In this document: one piece after another, positions 35,748 to 48,118 of the stretch
Layout: the number at the start of each line of letters is the position of its first letter
Numbering within the stretch: the first letter of the stretch is position 1
Assembly (NCBI RefSeq): GCF_019263805.1
Contig: NZ_CP079195.1
Location: 3,521,001-3,585,000 of the forward strand
Origin: Polaribacter sp. NJDZ03
Lineage (GTDB): Bacteria; Bacteroidota; Bacteroidia; Flavobacteriales; Flavobacteriaceae
Direction of reading: 5' to 3'
Length of the DNA: 64,000 bases
The notes under the pieces: generated by a model
What the model was told of the DNA's origin: nothing
Seen by the model: only the letters and a program-made list of their open reading frames with translations
Database searches by the model: none
Made by a program: the position numbers and the translations under genes

Positions 35748-38723
35748 TTAATTATTTTTTTCTTCTTTTTTAGAAGTGTCATACATAATTGGTGTTGCCA
35801 CAAATAATGAAGAGTAAGTACCTACTACTACACCAATAATTAAGGCAAACATAAATCCTTTAATAGAATCTCCTCCAAATAAGAAGATTGCTAACATTAC
35901 TAATAATGTTGTTAAAGATGTGTTTATGGTTCTACCTAAAGTAGAACTCAGTCCTTTGTCTACAACTTCGCTGTATTTCCAATTAGGGTGTGTTCCTGTA
36001 AATTCTCTAATTCTATCAAAAATTACCACGGTATCATTCAGAGAGTATCCCACTACTGTTAGAATTGCAGCAATAAACGATTGGCCTATTTCCATATCAA
36101 AAGGCATAAAGCTGTATGTGATAGAGAATACACTTAATACTATTAATACGTCATGGAATACTGCAACTACAGCACCTATTGAGAAAGAAACTTTTCTAAA
36201 ACGTAATAAGATGTATAAGAAAACTACTAGTAAAGAGCCAAATACTGCATATAATGCTGATGTTTTAATATCATCTGCAATGGTTGGTTCTACTTTCATA
36301 TAACTCATTACTCCAGATCCTTCTTTTTCGAAACCTGGTTTAAAGTCTTGGTAAGTAGTTGTTCTTAAATAAGATTTTAACCCTGTAAATAATGCACTTT
36401 GCACTTGGTCATCTACATCTTGTCCGTCTTCATCAATTTTATAAACAGTTGTTATTTTTAATTGACGATCAGAACCATATGTTTTTACTTCTGGTGCCGT
36501 ACCAAAAGCATCTTTTAATGTAGAAGCTACTTCTGTAGCATTCATGCTTTGATCGAAACGAACAACGTAAGAACGTCCTCCTTTAAAATCTACACCTTGC
36601 TTTAACCCTACTGAGAAAATAGAAATAATACCTGCAATAATTATTGCTCCAGAAACAATGTAAGCAATCTTACGTTTCTTTAAGAATTCAATATTTATAT
36701 TTTGGAACCATCCTTTAGAGATAGAGGTGTTAAACGTTATGTTAGCTCCTTTATTAACAGATCTATCAATTAACAAACGGGTAATAAATACCGCTGTAAA
36801 TAAAGATGTTGCAATACCAATCATTAATGTTAACGCAAAACCTTTAATTGGTCCTGTACCAAAAACATATAAGATAATACCTGTTAAAAGCGTTGTAATA
36901 TTTGCATCTATAATTGCAGATAAAGCTCCTTTTATAGAGAATCCTTCTCCTACAGATTGTTTTAATCCTTTTTTAATTGATAAACTTTCCTTAATCCTTT
37001 CAAAGATAATAACGTTTGCATCTACAGACATACCAATGGTTAAGATAATACCTGCAATACCAGGCAATGTTAACACGGCGTTGAAAGAAGCTAATATTCC
37101 GAAGATAAATAAGATGTTTACTGCTAAAGCGATGTCTGCATATAAACCAGCTTTACCATAGTATAACATCATCCAAACTAATACTAATAAAATAGCTAGT
37201 CCAAAAGATTGAATACTGTGATCTATAGATTCTTGTCCTAAAGATGGTCCAACAACTTCTGCTTGAATAATTCTTGCAGCTGCAGGTAATTTACCCGCTT
37301 TTAATACAGTTGCAATATCTTCTGCTTCTGTAATAGTCATACTTCCACCTGAGATAGAAGTTCTACCACCTGTAATTGGTGTATTTACAGAAGGAGCAGT
37401 ATATACATAGTTATCTAAAACAACAGCAACAAATTTACCTTGGTTTTCGGTAGTCATTTTAGCCCATTGTTTAGTACCAGAACTATTCATCGTCATACTA
37501 ACTTCTGGCTTATTTAATTGGTCAAATACTTGAGAAGCATCTAAAATAACATCACCCTCAATATTTGCATTACCATTACGACTTCCTTTAATGGCATATA
37601 ATCCAATTAGATCACTTCCATCTGTACCTTTGTTAGATTTATAATCCCATAAGAATTTAACATACTTTAATTCGTTAGGCAATAAAGCTTTTACGTCTTT
37701 TCTACTTAATAAATCATTTACCATTGCAGTATCTAACACTCTAGCTTGTCCTACTAAAGAACTAACTTGTTGTTGAGATTGTGCTACGTTAGGAAATAAA
37801 TAAGTGAAAAGATTTTTTTGATTAACAGCTGTAGAATCTACTGTTTCCCCTAATAAATCATCAATATCATCTGTTTTTGTAGAGTCTATAACTTTCTCTA
37901 TAACTGTGTTGTCTTTTAAAAGTTCTGCAACTTTAGCATTTGCAGAGAAAAAGAAGTTTTGAACTTCTGCATTGGTGTATACTTCCCAAAACTGTAATTC
38001 TGCTTTACTAGTAATTAAACGAGTAACACGCTCAATATCTTTAGCTCCTGGTAATTCAATTTGAATTCTACCAGAATTTCCAATTCTTTGAATGTTAGGT
38101 TGTGTAACACCAAATTTATCAATTCTACTTCTTAATACTTCAAACGCAGTACCAATAGAACTGTTAATTTCTTTTTGTAAAGTTTCTTTTACTGTAGCAT
38201 TTGCTTCGTTAAAAGTAATTTTATCGCTTAAAGCTTTTGTTCCAAAAATAGAAGGGTCACTTAATTTAGTGTCTCCAGCAACTTTTTCAAACTCTTCAAA
38301 AAATAAGTCTAAATAAGTAGCATTACTACTTTTTTGAGCTTCATCTGCAGCGTCTAATGCTTGGTTAAAAGCAACGTTTTTAGAATCGTTAGCTAAGCTT
38401 CTTAAAACTTCTTTTACAGATACTTGTAAAATAGCGTTAATACCACCTTTTAAATCTAGACCAAGATTCATTTCTTTGTCTTTTACATCATTGTAGCTGT
38501 AAGAGGCAACACCTAAATTAATAATCTCTTGGTTTGCAACACTGTCTAAGTACTTTCTCTCAAAAGTAGCTTTTTGTCTTGCATTAATATTATCACCTTT
38601 GCTCTCTGCGTAAGCTACAGCGTCATCTTCAACCTTAGTGGCTAAAAATGTAAATGATAATTGGTATAAACTTACTAACCCAAAAAGGATAGCAAATAAC
38701 TTTATAAGTCCTTTATTCTGCAT
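35748..38723 (-). CDS. secDF: Protein translocase subunit SecDF (fused)
   Basis: This proton-driven accessory of the Sec translocon is one 991-residue chain of SecD (to about residue 650) and SecF. There is an N-terminal membrane anchor, a long P1 domain (MNLGLDLKGGINAILQV, VLRSRIDKFGVTQPNIQRIG) and two sets of six membrane segments. SecD end motifs such as GIILTIGMSVDANVIIFERI and SecF GYSLNDTVVIFDRIRE are seen. The P1 domain carries an insert of about 100 residues, usual in Bacteroidota. A promoter is found at 38761-38792. Confidence 0.96.
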   Translation of the reverse strand: MQNKGLIKLFAILFGLVSLYQLSFTFLATKVEDDAVAYAESKGDNINARQKATFERKYLDSVANQEIINLGVASYSYNDVKDKEMNLGLDLKGGINAILQVSVKEVLRSLANDSKNVAFNQALDAADEAQKSSNATYLDLFFEEFEKVAGDTKLSDPSIFGTKALSDKITFNEANATVKETLQKEINSSIGTAFEVLRSRIDKFGVTQPNIQRIGNSGRIQIELPGAKDIERVTRLITSKAELQFWEVYTNAEVQNFFFSANAKVAELLKDNTVIEKVIDSTKTDDIDDLLGETVDSTAVNQKNLFTYLFPNVAQSQQQVSSLVGQARVLDTAMVNDLLSRKDVKALLPNELKYVKFLWDYKSNKGTDGSDLIGLYAIKGSRNGNANIEGDVILDASQVFDQLNKPEVSMTMNSSGTKQWAKMTTENQGKFVAVVLDNYVYTAPSVNTPITGGRTSISGGSMTITEAEDIATVLKAGKLPAAARIIQAEVVGPSLGQESIDHSIQSFGLAILLVLVWMMLYYGKAGLYADIALAVNILFIFGILASFNAVLTLPGIAGIILTIGMSVDANVIIFERIKESLSIKKGLKQSVGEGFSIKGALSAIIDANITTLLTGIILYVFGTGPIKGFALTLMIGIATSLFTAVFITRLLIDRSVNKGANITFNTSISKGWFQNINIEFLKKRKIAYIVSGAIIIAGIISIFSVGLKQGVDFKGGRSYVVRFDQSMNATEVASTLKDAFGTAPEVKTYGSDRQLKITTVYKIDEDGQDVDDQVQSALFTGLKSYLRTTTYQDFKPGFEKEGSGVMSYMKVEPTIADDIKTSALYAVFGSLLVVFLYILLRFRKVSFSIGAVVAVFHDVLIVLSVFSITYSFMPFDMEIGQSFIAAILTVVGYSLNDTVVIFDRIREFTGTHPNWKYSEVVDKGLSSTLGRTINTSLTTLLVMLAIFLFGGDSIKGFMFALIIGVVVGTYSSLFVATPIMYDTSKKEEKNN

Positions 38724-38760
38724 TTTATATGTATTTTATTATCAAATTTTTAAAAACGAG

Positions 38761-38792
38761 CAAATATATAGTTTCTCGCAAAATCTGACAAT
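38761..38792 (-). promoter_or_regulatory. Promoter of secDF
   Basis: On -, ATTG (38792-38789) and TATATTTG (38768-38761) are 20 bases apart, a good Bacteroidota promoter about 37 bases before the ATG. Confidence 0.6.
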
Positions 38793-38878
38793 TATTTTTG
38801 TTGATTGTTTTTTGTAATTATGAGTTTGGTACTCATGATTTTAAAGAAGATATACAAAAATGTAAATGATTACATTTG

Positions 38879-39481
38879 TTATACATGAAAGCTTTTGGGG
38901 CCTGCTCTAACTTCGGGTTCGTTGTAAGAGGATCTATCCTTAATAAAAGGATAGTTTTTGTAAACACTGTAAGTAGTTTTAAATAGTTGATTTTCTTTGT
39001 TTTGGTCTATTTTTTTAAGAAAAGCAAAAGAGTTGTAATTTGTAATTTTGTCTAAATTATATTTAATTTCAATTACAAAATGGAAGTCAGAATTAGAAAT
39101 ATCAGTTTTGTTTGTTATTTCATGAATATCAATATGGTACTTAGAAGAAGTTCTGTTTTTTTCTTTATGATTAGAATTTTGATTTAAAACTAATGCATGT
39201 TCTTTAGCCAGTTTTTTCTTAATATTATCAATATGTATAGTACTATAGTAAGAAATTTTTAAGGTTCCGCTGTCTGTTTCATCTATTTTAATATTTGAAA
39301 CACCAATTTTTAGTAATTTTTCTTTTACATCAGCAATGGTGTTTTGAATATCTTTTTTATCGATTTTAACATCAACAAATTTTAGCACTATTTCTTGATT
39401 AGGTATGGTTACCTCTTCATGAAATGCTCCAAAACATATAAATAGTAAGAATAAAGTACCAATGTACCATTTTGTTCTCAT
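38879..39481 (-). CDS. Membrane-anchored protein of unknown function upstream of secDF
   Basis: I do not recognise this 200-residue protein. It starts with a hydrophobic signal or anchor (WYIGTLFLLFICFGAFHEE), and the rest is soluble, charged and probably periplasmic. Residues of about 47-90 (VKEKLLKIGVSNIKIDETDSGTLKI then IDNIKKKL) follow the pattern of the P1 repeat in SecD (LRSRIDKFGVTQPNIQRIGNSGRI then ERVTRLI). That hints at a related ferredoxin-like unit but is weak. It precedes secDF on the same strand by 155 bases, with the secDF promoter in between. Confidence 0.7.
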   Translation of the reverse strand: MRTKWYIGTLFLLFICFGAFHEEVTIPNQEIVLKFVDVKIDKKDIQNTIADVKEKLLKIGVSNIKIDETDSGTLKISYYSTIHIDNIKKKLAKEHALVLNQNSNHKEKNRTSSKYHIDIHEITNKTDISNSDFHFVIEIKYNLDKITNYNSFAFLKKIDQNKENQLFKTTYSVYKNYPFIKDRSSYNEPEVRAGPKSFHV

Positions 39482-39905
39482 GTGTCAAATATATAAAAAA
39501 AGTTTGCTTTATCGTTCTGTAATAAAGAATCTAATTTAATTTTATTGATAGGAACTTTAACTGATTATAATGTAATTTTAAATACAAGATAATTGTCATA
39601 TTCTGGCTTCTTAAAACTCGTTATATTTACGCTCTTCTTATGTTATAATTCTATCTTTTTACATGTTTTGTTTAGTTGTTTATTACTTTGTGTTCTAGTT
39701 TTTTAAAATCTATTAGACTAGGTATTGTGCGTTTGTTTTATTACTTAGAATAGCATCATTATATTGTGCTTTTTTTATAAAATTTTGAGTTTTTTAATTG
39801 CGTTTTATGTGTGGTAATCGAGTTTTATTTGTGAATTTGTTAAAAATTTTAACATAATTATAGTTATTTGATTATATTAATAAATTAAAAGGTTTTATTT
39901 AATGA
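39482..39905. other. AT-rich interval, no gene seen
   Basis: More than 400 bases of very AT-rich sequence lie between divergent unknown genes. The only clear signal is the promoter at its right end (39906-39935). Confidence 0.6.
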
Positions 39906-39935
39906 TTTGATTGTTGTATAATTTAAGTATATTTG
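39906..39935 (+). promoter_or_regulatory. Promoter and C8A9 leader of an unknown gene
   Basis: TTTG at 39906-39909 and TATATTTG at 39928-39935 are 18 bases apart. The expected transcript begins near 39940 and contains eight C then nine A at 39949-39965. The box lies inside the first codons of the open frame that begins at 39911, so translation must start later. Confidence 0.6.
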
Positions 39936-39976
39936 TTATTATACAATACCCCCCCCAAAAAAAAATATTATACCAA

Positions 39977-40612
39977 TTGAGTACTCTTTCCCTTTTAAAG
40001 CCTTGCTTGTTTTTTCGTTTTCTAAAAAAGAATAATTATAAAGACGCAAGTTATTCTTATAGGTCTTTTTTTAGTATTAAAAATATTAATTACTATTTAT
40101 TGTTGTTTGAAGAACTTAAGCTAAGGAAGGTAGTTACTACCGAGAATGAAATTTTTTTTACTTCTAAGTTTAAATTCGGTAGTACAATTAGAAGTGTTAA
40201 AAGTGGTCTTAAAGATGATTTTCATACTGTTAAAACGCTTTGTGGTACGGTTATTTTATATTCTAAAACTATAATTGGAAGTGACAAAGTTATCTTGGAA
40301 CTTCATTTTTATAAAAAAAAGTTAGTTCTTTTTAGGTATACTTTTTCTAATATGAATAATAGAAGTAAAATTGAAAATATCTTAAGGGAAAAATATTTAA
40401 ATATTGACTCTAAGGTTTGTTTTTCAGAGTGTGCTATTAATGATTCTCATGGTAATTCTATCTTTGTAGATGATAAGGTTAATTTTTCTGTATTATACTT
40501 TTCTTTCAATTTTGAATTTCATGATTATGTTATTAATCTTAAAAAAATAAATGAAGAAAAAATTCTTGCTGAAAAATTAAATTGGAAGGCAGAAATTATG
40601 AAAAGACTTTAA
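39977..40612 (+). CDS. Hypothetical protein, no recognised domain, uncertain TTG start
   Basis: I do not recognise this gene. The frame is open from 39911, but the promoter covers that start. The next possible in-frame initiator is TTG at 39977, giving about 211 residues; the first in-frame ATG (MNNRSKI) is far inside. The protein is rich in Lys, Phe and Tyr (NNYKDASYSYRSFFSIKN, FSSKFKFGSTIRSVKSGLKDDF type composition) with no signal peptide and no clear membrane segment. Base composition is even more AT-rich than its neighbours, which suggests transfer or decay. A truncated upstream part cannot be excluded. Confidence 0.5.
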   Translation: MSTLSLLKPCLFFRFLKKNNYKDASYSYRSFFSIKNINYYLLLFEELKLRKVVTTENEIFFTSKFKFGSTIRSVKSGLKDDFHTVKTLCGTVILYSKTIIGSDKVILELHFYKKKLVLFRYTFSNMNNRSKIENILREKYLNIDSKVCFSECAINDSHGNSIFVDDKVNFSVLYFSFNFEFHDYVINLKKINEEKILAEKLNWKAEIMKRL

Positions 40613-40661
40613 TGCTATTCTTTTTGATTGAATAGTAAAACTGAGTTTTTATTGCTGATTG

Positions 40662-42773
40662 TTATTCATTTTTTAAAATGAGAGTAATACTTAACCTTAT
40701 TTCTCCATAAGAAACTTGCTCATTTAGTTTTTCGAAAATGGGTTTCAATTCTATTTTTCTTTCTAACTCGTCAAAAGCAATTCGTACTTTATCTACAACT
40801 TTTGCGTCCACAAGTTTTTCTAATTCCACCTCTTTTCCTTCCATATACAATTGAGAAAGGTGTGAAAAAATAGTTGTGATAGATAAATTTCTTTTTTCTG
40901 CAATTTCTGCCGGTTTTAAACCTTCTTTAAATAAATCAAAAGTTTTTTGAATGGTGCTGACTTTTCTAGGTTTTGCCACGCTTTTAAATTTACGAATTAC
41001 GTTCATAAATTCGTCACCATACTTTTCCATTTTGTTCATTCCAACACCAGAAATAGCTAAAAATTCATTTTCGGTTGTTGGAAGTTCACTTGCCATTAAT
41101 TTTAATGTTTTGTCATTAAAAATGATGTACGCTGGCATGTTTTCTTCTTTAGCGATGGAATATCTTATTTTTTTGAGTTCTGTGAATAAGTCTTTATTTG
41201 CTTCACCTTCAATAGTTGTTTTTACGGTTTTTGCTTTCTTCTTTTTATCATCAGAAGTTAGAGGTGTTGTTAGTCGTATGGTTTTTTCTCCTTTTAAAAC
41301 TTCCCACCCGATGGGTGATATTTTTAAGGCAGAATTTTCGCTATACATAATTTCTATCAAACCTTGATTTGCCATTTGAATTACATAATCCCGCCAATCA
41401 AAAAAACTAACATCTTTTCCTATTCCGTACGTTTTTAGATTAAAATATTGTTTGGAATGGATATCTGCATTGTTACTTCCTCTTAAGACATTAATTAACA
41501 TAGTAATTCCGTCTTTTTCTTTCATTCTTGCAATTCCAGAAAGTGCTTTTTGAGTTATAACAGTACCTTCAAAATCTTTAGGAGGATTTTCGCAAACATC
41601 ACAATTTCCACAATTTTCTGTGAGATGCTCTCCAAAATAAGATAATAATATTTTTCTTCTACATGATTTAGCTTCTGCAAATTGAAGCATTCTGTTTAGT
41701 TTTTCTTTTTGCATATCGCTATTTGCACCACCATCTGCAAATTGGCTGTATAGTACAAAATCTCTCATGTTGTAGTAGAGGATAGTTTCTGATGGCAAAC
41801 CGTCCCTTCCTGCTCTTCCTATTTCTTGATAATAGCCTTCTAAGTTTTTAGGTAAATTATAATGAATTACAAATCGAACATTCGATTTGTCAATACCCAT
41901 TCCAAAGGCAATCGTAGCTACAATTATTTTGGTGTCGTCATTTATAAAATCCGTTTGTGTTTTTTCTCTTTCTTCATTATTCATTCCGGCGTGATAAAAT
42001 GCTACAGAATGACCTCTTTGCTTCAGGTAACCGGCTACTTCTTCGGTGTTTTTTCTACTCAAACAGTAAATAATACCACTCTGTTCTTTTCTTCGCTCTA
42101 TAAAATTACCAATTTCTTGTAGCTTTTTTTGTTTTGGAACTTGACCTTTAACTTCTATGCTTAAGTTTTTTCTGTCAAAAGAAGAAATAAATAATTTAGA
42201 GTTTGTTAAGCCCAATTGTTCTTCAATATCTTTTCTAGCAGATTTATCCGCAGTAGCGGTTAAAGCCATAAAAGGTACTTTCGGTAAAGAGTTTCTAAAG
42301 ACTTTTAGTTGTGTGTACTCGGGTCTAAAATCGTGTCCCCACATACTAACACAGTGTGCTTCATCAATAGCGACTAATTTTATGTTTAATTCTTTTAGCC
42401 AAGTATTGCTTACGGATATTAATTTTTCTGGGGATAAATACAAAAGCTGTAATTCTCCATTCATTGCTCTACCAATTACATCGTTTTCTTCTTGCGGAGA
42501 AATGGAGCTGTTAAAGAAATCAGCTTTTATTCCGTTAGATTTTAATGCTTGTACTTGGTCTTTCATTAATGAAATCAATGGAGAAACTACAATGGTAATT
42601 CCATCAAAAACCAATGCAGGAATTTGGAAACAAATTGATTTTCCTCCTCCAGTGGGCATTAATACAAAACTGTCTTTACCGTCTATGGTTCTATTAATTA
42701 TTTCTTCCTGTAAAGGACGAAAGTTGTCGTAACCGTAAACGTTTTTTAAAAGGGTATGAGTTTGATTTTTCAC
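40662..42773 (-). CDS. recQ: ATP-dependent DNA helicase RecQ
   Basis: This is a 3'-5' DNA helicase for repair and fork restart. It has Walker A in MPTGGGKSICFQIP, the DEAH box in VAIDEAHCVSMWGHDFRPEY, the arginine-finger region QEIGRAGRDGLPS, and the zinc-binding cysteines in CRRKILLSYFGEHLTENCGNCDVCENPP. A winged-helix domain and an HRDC domain (about 525-600) follow, plus a C-terminal helix-turn-helix segment. The length of 703 residues is usual for the long Bacteroidota form. A TATATTTG box lies on - at 42793-42800. Confidence 0.96.
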   Translation of the reverse strand: MKNQTHTLLKNVYGYDNFRPLQEEIINRTIDGKDSFVLMPTGGGKSICFQIPALVFDGITIVVSPLISLMKDQVQALKSNGIKADFFNSSISPQEENDVIGRAMNGELQLLYLSPEKLISVSNTWLKELNIKLVAIDEAHCVSMWGHDFRPEYTQLKVFRNSLPKVPFMALTATADKSARKDIEEQLGLTNSKLFISSFDRKNLSIEVKGQVPKQKKLQEIGNFIERRKEQSGIIYCLSRKNTEEVAGYLKQRGHSVAFYHAGMNNEEREKTQTDFINDDTKIIVATIAFGMGIDKSNVRFVIHYNLPKNLEGYYQEIGRAGRDGLPSETILYYNMRDFVLYSQFADGGANSDMQKEKLNRMLQFAEAKSCRRKILLSYFGEHLTENCGNCDVCENPPKDFEGTVITQKALSGIARMKEKDGITMLINVLRGSNNADIHSKQYFNLKTYGIGKDVSFFDWRDYVIQMANQGLIEIMYSENSALKISPIGWEVLKGEKTIRLTTPLTSDDKKKKAKTVKTTIEGEANKDLFTELKKIRYSIAKEENMPAYIIFNDKTLKLMASELPTTENEFLAISGVGMNKMEKYGDEFMNVIRKFKSVAKPRKVSTIQKTFDLFKEGLKPAEIAEKRNLSITTIFSHLSQLYMEGKEVELEKLVDAKVVDKVRIAFDELERKIELKPIFEKLNEQVSYGEIRLSITLILKNE

Positions 42774-42943
42774 TTTTTCAACAATTAGAGATCAAATATA
42801 CGGGTTTAGATATTTGTAAAGTTATATCTATTTGGTTTCCTAGAAAAGATGGGGTAGAAGTATAGCTGTAAAAAAAAGCCTCAAAGATATTCTTTGAGGC
42901 TTTAATGACTATAGTTTGTTGTAAAAGTCTATAAGACTATTTA

Positions 42944-43870
42944 TTACAATTCTAACAAAGCGTTAGTAGCTTTTACTCCTTTTGCAGAAGCTTGAATTTG
43001 AGTTTTTTCAGCATCAGATAATTTAATTTCTACAATGCTTTCAATTCCGTTTTTACCTAAAACAACAGGAACTCCAATACATAAATCATTTAAACCGAAT
43101 TCACCTTCTAATAAAGAAGAACAAGGGAATATTTTTTTAGTATCACAAGCAATTGCTTGTACCATTGCAGAAACTGCTGCACCTGGAGCGTACCAAGCAG
43201 AAGTACCTAATAAACCAGTTAAGGTTGCACCACCAACTTTAGTGTCTTGTAAAACTTGTTCTAATCTTTCTTCAGAAATAAATTCTGAAACAGGAACAGA
43301 GTTACGAGTTGCTAAACGAGTTAAAGGAACCATACCAGTGTCTGAGTGACCACCAATTACCATACCGTCAACATCAGAAATAGGCGCACCTAAAGCTTCT
43401 GCTAATCTGTATTTAAAACGAGCAGAATCTAAAGCACCACCCATTCCAATAATTTTATTTTTTGGTAACCCAGTAGTTTTATGAACTAAATAAGTCATTG
43501 TATCCATTGGGTTAGAAACCACAATGATAATTGTGTTTGGAGAGTGTTCTATTAAGTTTGCTGAAACTGTTTTTACAATTCCTGCGTTTATACCAATTAA
43601 TTCTTCACGAGTCATTCCTGGTTTACGTGGAATACCAGAGGTAATTACACAAACATCAGAATTAGCTGTTTTAGAATAGTCATTTGTACTTCCTGTAATT
43701 TTTGTGTCAAAACTATTTAAAGAAGCAGTTTGCATTAAATCCATTGCTTTACCTTCTGCAAAACCTTCTTTAATGTCTAATATAACAACTTCGGATGCAA
43801 AATCCTTAATAGCGATGTATTCTGCACAACTTGCGCCTACTGCACCAGCTCCTACTACTGAAACTTTCAT
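42944..43870 (-). CDS. mdh: Malate dehydrogenase (LDH-like type)
   Basis: This TCA-cycle enzyme oxidises malate to oxaloacetate with NAD+. The Rossmann loop VVGAGAVGASCAEYIA, ITSGIPRKPGMTREEL, the substrate region GMGGALDSARF and the catalytic His in IGGHSDTGMVP are seen. The 308 residues fit the LDH-like MDH group. A TACTTTTG promoter box is at 43911-43918 on this strand. It stands alone. Confidence 0.95.
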   Translation of the reverse strand: MKVSVVGAGAVGASCAEYIAIKDFASEVVILDIKEGFAEGKAMDLMQTASLNSFDTKITGSTNDYSKTANSDVCVITSGIPRKPGMTREELIGINAGIVKTVSANLIEHSPNTIIIVVSNPMDTMTYLVHKTTGLPKNKIIGMGGALDSARFKYRLAEALGAPISDVDGMVIGGHSDTGMVPLTRLATRNSVPVSEFISEERLEQVLQDTKVGGATLTGLLGTSAWYAPGAAVSAMVQAIACDTKKIFPCSSLLEGEFGLNDLCIGVPVVLGKNGIESIVEIKLSDAEKTQIQASAKGVKATNALLEL

Positions 43871-43910
43871 ATATATTATTTTTAAGATTTATAATCATTT
43901 TGTTCTCTAA

Positions 43911-43918
43911 CAAAAGTA
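43911..43918 (-). promoter_or_regulatory. -7 promoter box of mdh
   Basis: CAAAAGTA on + is TACTTTTG on -, 40 bases before the mdh ATG. No clean -33 TTTG was found. A hairpin (AAAAAGACACT / AGTGTCTTTTT) at about 43953-43983 just upstream could end transcription from the preceding gene. Confidence 0.5.
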
Positions 43919-44127
43919 CGAAAATTACTTAAGATTTTGGTTCTAAAAAAGTAAAAAGACACTCTAAAAAAGTGTCTTTTTACGAAAAGGATTTCGATTT
44001 TTTTTATCTGAAAATAAATGAGATACCTAAAAAAATAGATGGTATTTTTATAGTGTAAATTTTACATTTTATTTCATTTTTAGACCATCTAATGCGGTAG
44101 CTTTGTAAGTTAATTTTAGTGCGTTTT

Positions 44128-45165
44128 TTATCTGATACTAATTGCAATACCTAAACTAGCTGTGTTGTATTCTTGAATTGAATAACTACCAAATATTTTG
44201 AAGAATCCTAAGCTTAATCTAGCGCCTATTGTAGATGTAAAACCTCTTGACTCAAAATCTAAGTTCGTAGGAACATTTAAAGATTCTTTAACGGTGTCGT
44301 TTGGTGCTGGTTGTCCTGTTTCATAGATACCTGTAAATGTACCATTCATTTTATAAGTAGAGCTACCGCTATTATATCCAATACCTCCGTAAATGTTTAT
44401 AATAGGAAAGTTTAAAGAGGCAATTGCTTGTGCTGTAAATGCTTTTAATTTAAACTGAGTTAACCCATTTCTAATTTCAAGGTTATCTGAGTCATAATCT
44501 CCAATTCCATAGTCTACGTCCATGGTTGTGTAAGCTGCTAATAACGATACGTGTAGTGGTAATTTGTCTATTGGTCCAAACCAACTTGTAATTTCTTTTT
44601 TAAGACCTAAACCTAACATGTTTACAGAACCATCGTCTTCTCCGATATTGATTTTAGGTAACACTCTAACCATTGCTTCTAGTTTCCAAGGTAAACCTAT
44701 GGTTACTTGTGCTATAGGTGCAGGTACGCCTTTAGCAGGTAGGTCTTCTAATGCTCCTCCTGGTGAATCGAAGTTTGCCGTAACATTTTTACCATTAACA
44801 GTTGTGTTAACTGTCATAGATGTTGTTTGGTTTGGTCCAGCAAAAGTAGATGCTGTTGGTGAGCTAGAGGTTACAGAGGTTAATCCTAAAGCAGAAATGT
44901 TAAAAAGTTCTTTTTCCGAAGGAATCATTGCAGAACTTGCTCCTACTGCAATATCAAAACCAAAAGTCTTATGTACTTCGGCAGTGTGGTACCATCCGTT
45001 ATTCATGGCGTTGATAAAACCTTCCATTGCAGGTGCAAAATAGGCTTGCATTAATTTTTGTGAATCGGCTTTTTCTGCTAGTAAGATAGATTCAAAACCA
45101 TCTTGTGCTTTTGTGTTAAGTGTAAAGGCGAATACGCCGATAAAAATTAAAATGCTTTTTTTCAT
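44128..45165 (-). CDS. Exported DUF6588-like outer-membrane protein
   Basis: This is a 345-residue exported protein with a signal peptide of about 20 residues ending LNTKAQ. Alternating hydrophobic strands and aromatic-rich repeats suggest an outer-membrane beta-barrel. The opening ILLAEKADSQKLMQAYFAPAMEGFINAMNNGWYHTAEVHKTFGFD and the final STIGARLSLGFFKIFGSYSIQEYNTASLGIAISIR match proteins I know as DUF6588 in this group. Function is unknown. It lies between gyrB and mdh on the same strand but with wide gaps. Confidence 0.7.
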   Translation of the reverse strand: MKKSILIFIGVFAFTLNTKAQDGFESILLAEKADSQKLMQAYFAPAMEGFINAMNNGWYHTAEVHKTFGFDIAVGASSAMIPSEKELFNISALGLTSVTSSSPTASTFAGPNQTTSMTVNTTVNGKNVTANFDSPGGALEDLPAKGVPAPIAQVTIGLPWKLEAMVRVLPKINIGEDDGSVNMLGLGLKKEITSWFGPIDKLPLHVSLLAAYTTMDVDYGIGDYDSDNLEIRNGLTQFKLKAFTAQAIASLNFPIINIYGGIGYNSGSSTYKMNGTFTGIYETGQPAPNDTVKESLNVPTNLDFESRGFTSTIGARLSLGFFKIFGSYSIQEYNTASLGIAISIR

Positions 45166-45383
45166 TGGTCTGTTTGGGTATTATTATTGGTTAAAGTTAT
45201 GTTAAAGTGATTGCTAAAATAAATAATTTTATCAATAAACAAACTTTTAAGTACTAAAAAGGGGAAAATCACTATATATAAGTATGTGAAAAATGTATAG
45301 AAGTATATGTAATTTAAAGTAAAAAAAATACACATTTCTATTGCTAGGAATGTGTATGATATAAAATTATCTAGATTGAAATC

Positions 45384-48025
<2,642 letters not shown>

Positions 48026-48053
48026 TTTGTACCATTTTTTCTGTATATATTTG
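48026..48053 (+). promoter_or_regulatory. Promoter of the gat operon
   Basis: TTTG at 48026-48029 and TATATTTG at 48046-48053 are 16 bases apart, slightly short of the usual 19. Transcription should start near 48058, about 13 bases before the leader ATG. Confidence 0.6.
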
Positions 48054-48070
48054 TCATCAGTATAACAAAA

Positions 48071-48118
48071 ATGACAAACAATAATAACAATCGTAATTTC
48101 AATAATCCTAATTGTTAG
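48071..48118 (+). CDS. Asn-rich leader peptide (MTNNNNNRNFNNPNC)
   Basis: This is a 15-codon ORF with ATG at 48071 and TAG at 48116. Nine of fifteen codons are Asn, five of them consecutive. It lies between the promoter and the intrinsic terminator of the gat operon. Its layout equals that of the trp leader at 57028. The proposed role is sensing Asn-tRNA: a ribosome stalled on Asn codons leaves the segment after the stop codon free. Too short for standard gene finders. Translation is inferred. Confidence 0.75.
   Translation: MTNNNNNRNFNNPNC

Noticed and set aside
36727..37161. A 144-residue antisense ORF over secDF
   Set aside because: It is a shadow of a conserved coding region and has no independent support.
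42157..42732. A 191-residue antisense ORF over recQ
   Set aside because: It lies wholly opposite conserved helicase motifs, and its codon use follows from the real gene.
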